NCBI GenBank assembly: GCA_000934455.1
Contig: KN887018.1
Location: 49,634-71,291 of the forward strand
Direction: 5' to 3'
Source of the DNA: Apostichopus parvimensis
Taxonomy: Eukaryota > Echinodermata > Holothuroidea > Aspidochirotida > Stichopodidae
DNA: 21,658 bases
Every line of letters starts with the position of its first letter. The stretch's first letter is position 1. Positions 19,672 to 21,658 of this stretch are shown here, piece after piece. A program made the translations under genes and the position numbers. The notes below the pieces were generated by a model that was given only the letters and a program-made list of their open reading frames with translations, was not told the origin of the DNA and did no database searches.

Positions 19672-20179
19672 ATGCATGTAGCACATAACAACACCACAGC
19701 TTGGTGGTGATGGTACACACACAGAGGGGAAAAAAACTGCCAGGAATTTTAGTTGGCCTGTGTAGTTGCTAGGATGTTGAGTATCCTAGTTTTACAACTT
19801 GAGGGGGAGAGAATTTCAAATGACCCAATGACCCTTAGTGGAGAGAATTGAGAACTTTTTGGGGTAAAAATGATTTAGGTGGTCCTGACCTCGTAGGTTC
19901 ATATTAGATCTGCTTTTTTGCAAGTATTACCAGCCTATATACAAAGGAAAGGAGCGGCATGTCAGAAAAAGGACACAGTTATATAATTCATCATTCTAAG
20001 AAATTACAAAATGAAATAATCTAATTCTAAAACATTGACACAATTACCTAATTATTCTTTGTTCAGTCATAAATAATGTTGTTACATTTAGAAATTTCAT
20101 GATTTTGTAATAAGTGATGTCGATAAGTACTGCAATAAAGACAGTCCTTGCAGAATAACTTACGGAACAAACAATGTTA

Positions 20180-20236
20180 GGATGAGTTGAGGGGAGGGGA
20201 GGAGGGGGAGAGGGGGAATGGGATGAGTTGGGGGAT
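20180..20236 (+). repeat. G-rich tract with G-quadruplex pattern
   Basis: Runs GGGG, GGGG, GGGGG and GGGGG separated by one to four bases (20191-20216) meet the usual G-quadruplex pattern on the plus strand. The tract is flanked by direct copies of ggatgagttg at 20180-20189 and 20221-20230. Confidence 0.8.
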
Positions 20237-20410
20237 GAGATAATAAGGATCTGAACTCTAAAGGAACTGTTCCATCAGCCTGTTGCAACCACAAACTAAA
20301 TTTAGGGAAAACTTTTATTTCCATATAAGTCTGTCACTGAGCATTAAAAGTATAGCCAATTTTAAGTGAGAAGAATATATTCTCCCAATCTACAAAACTA
20401 CTTCCAAAGA

Positions 20411-20474
20411 CCCCCCCCCCTACCTTACCGCCTCTCCCCCTGGCCCCAACACCCTTCCCCCATCCCAAATCCCA
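20411..20474. repeat. C-rich tract with C10 run
   Basis: C10 at 20411-20420 followed by further C3-C5 runs. The minus strand would meet a G-quadruplex pattern. The plus-strand open frame through it is Pro-rich low complexity and is not a gene. Confidence 0.8.
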
Positions 20475-20510
20475 CTCATACAGTGCATTATCAACTGCTA
20501 CATGATTTCC

Positions 20511-20524
20511 ATATATATATATAT
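20511..20524. repeat. (AT)7 microsatellite
   Basis: Seven perfect AT units. Confidence 0.95.
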
Positions 20525-20823
20525 GACAGGGGTTACTGTTACACCAATTTTGTACAAAATCTTGCTTAGCCCCTAAAACCCTTACAAACCCTGAAAAACA
20601 AAACCAGAGCAGTCCGAGTACAAAAGGGAAAGCAAGAGAAAAGAAACAAGACTAGCTAGGTAGTCAATGGAATCGAGAGAACAAGGTCGTAGGGATTTTC
20701 TCTACCAATTCAATAGCAGAATTATTCATCAAGTGACTGCATTTTCTCAATAGAGATTGGACCACCAAAACAGCTTACTTCCCAGAAAGAAAATGCTATG
20801 TTAGATACTCACTATATAGTTGT

Positions 20824-20868
20824 CACATACACACATGCACACATACGTACATACATACGTCATGTACA
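20824..20868. repeat. imperfect ACAC/ACAT/ACGT microsatellite
   Basis: Irregular mixture of aca, cat and acgt units, with alternating purine-pyrimidine character over about 45 bases. Confidence 0.8.
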
Positions 20869-21658
20869 CTTTTAACCTGTTTGTAAGTTCACTTTCACTT
20901 CTAGAGCTTCAGAGCAGTATAGAGTACTTCATATACAGCTACATAGTTTTTAGTTGATTAATGGCTAGTAAGTTATCAATTATTCTGACCAAACCTTGCA
21001 AATGATCACAAATAATATTTCAATATGCTGACCGAAAGTTGTAAATAAATCCAAAATGACTGGCCAAACTAAACTAAGAGGACAACATGTGGTTATTACT
21101 AGTTGGCTACTAATATCTAACATGACATCTGTCTTTATGGAATAATCAACTGAATAACTACTACACTAAAATCTTCAAAACTCAAGTAGAAAAATGTTAC
21201 CAATATTGCCTAAAATCATAGCTATATTTTCCTTTGCTACTATTAGGGAGTAATATACATCATAATCATCTCAAAAACACATAAGGTAAGGATGGCAATT
21301 GGCAATAACTTCCAACTACATTTTTTACCTTATTTTTAATATTTCCTCTCGACTACATTATTGTACATTGCAATATTTGTTGCCACTACTTTAAATTACA
21401 TGTCCAATAATTACATAACAAATACCACAGTGAATTTTCCTAGTCAAACTGTACGCTACTGTACAATCTTGCCACAGATGTTGGCAGGGAAATATATATA
21501 TCAACCACATTATAGCGTTCCCCTATAAACAGGAAGTATTCATTTTACAGACAAGACCACAAGACTAGTAAAGTATGAAACTGAATTGAGAGGAGACACA
21601 GTAAAGGTGAACAATCAATCACTGCATCAGAAAACAAAGCTACTGAATGCTAACAAGC

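Larger units (their letters stand above)
18887..21658. other. AT-rich non-coding stretch with simple repeats
   Basis: No coding exon with splice support was recognised on either strand, and the DIP2 start motif was not found. It contains the actactagt triplet repeat, a G-rich tract, a C-rich tract with a C10 run, (AT)7 and an ACAT/ACGT microsatellite, which are listed separately. Confidence 0.6.

Overview
The window reads as nuclear DNA of an animal, probably a marine invertebrate deuterostome (an echinoderm would fit). It has AT-rich introns with GT-AG borders, one tRNA-derived SINE, many microsatellites, and one conserved metazoan gene cut into short exons. There are no bacterial-style operons, no rRNA, no functional tRNA and no CRISPR. 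The organism assignment is an inference.

The only gene I can identify is a DIP2 (disco-interacting protein 2) family gene on the minus strand. Eleven exons lie between 13020 and 460. Every junction has GT-AG borders and matching reading phase, and the exons join into exactly 473 open codons (1419 nt). Read right to left they encode the following. First comes the low-complexity linker after the N-terminal DMAP1-binding domain (exons 13020-12975, 12861-12643, 10377-10204, 7818-7750, 5590-5477). Then comes the start of the first FAAL-like adenylate-forming domain (exons 5116-5043, 4253-4130, 3115-3024, 2198-2088, 1547-1320, 627-460). The DMAP1-binding exon(s) and start codon should lie beyond the right edge, or unseen in the right half. 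The rest of the first adenylation domain and the whole second one lie beyond the left edge.

The introns hold the other features: a CORE-type SINE with an L2-like tail at 3731-4111, placed 12 bases from a DIP2 splice donor; nine runs of ten or more G or C; a 98-base polypurine tract at 4431-4528; a decayed ~32-bp tandem repeat near 5850-5990; and an 18-bp tandem repeat at 784-855.

The right part (13021-21658) is mostly non-coding, probably a long 5' intron of the same gene. It contains three weak candidate minus-strand exons (18479-18427, 17897-17780, 16339-16261), two of which could form an alternative 5' end. It also has an unexplained 92-codon open frame on the plus strand at 18611-18886, in a locally CpG-richer patch. 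I see no convincing novel multi-gene system. The points most worth checking are the four consecutive phase 1-1 linker exons, the SINE beside the splice site, and the poly-G/C runs.
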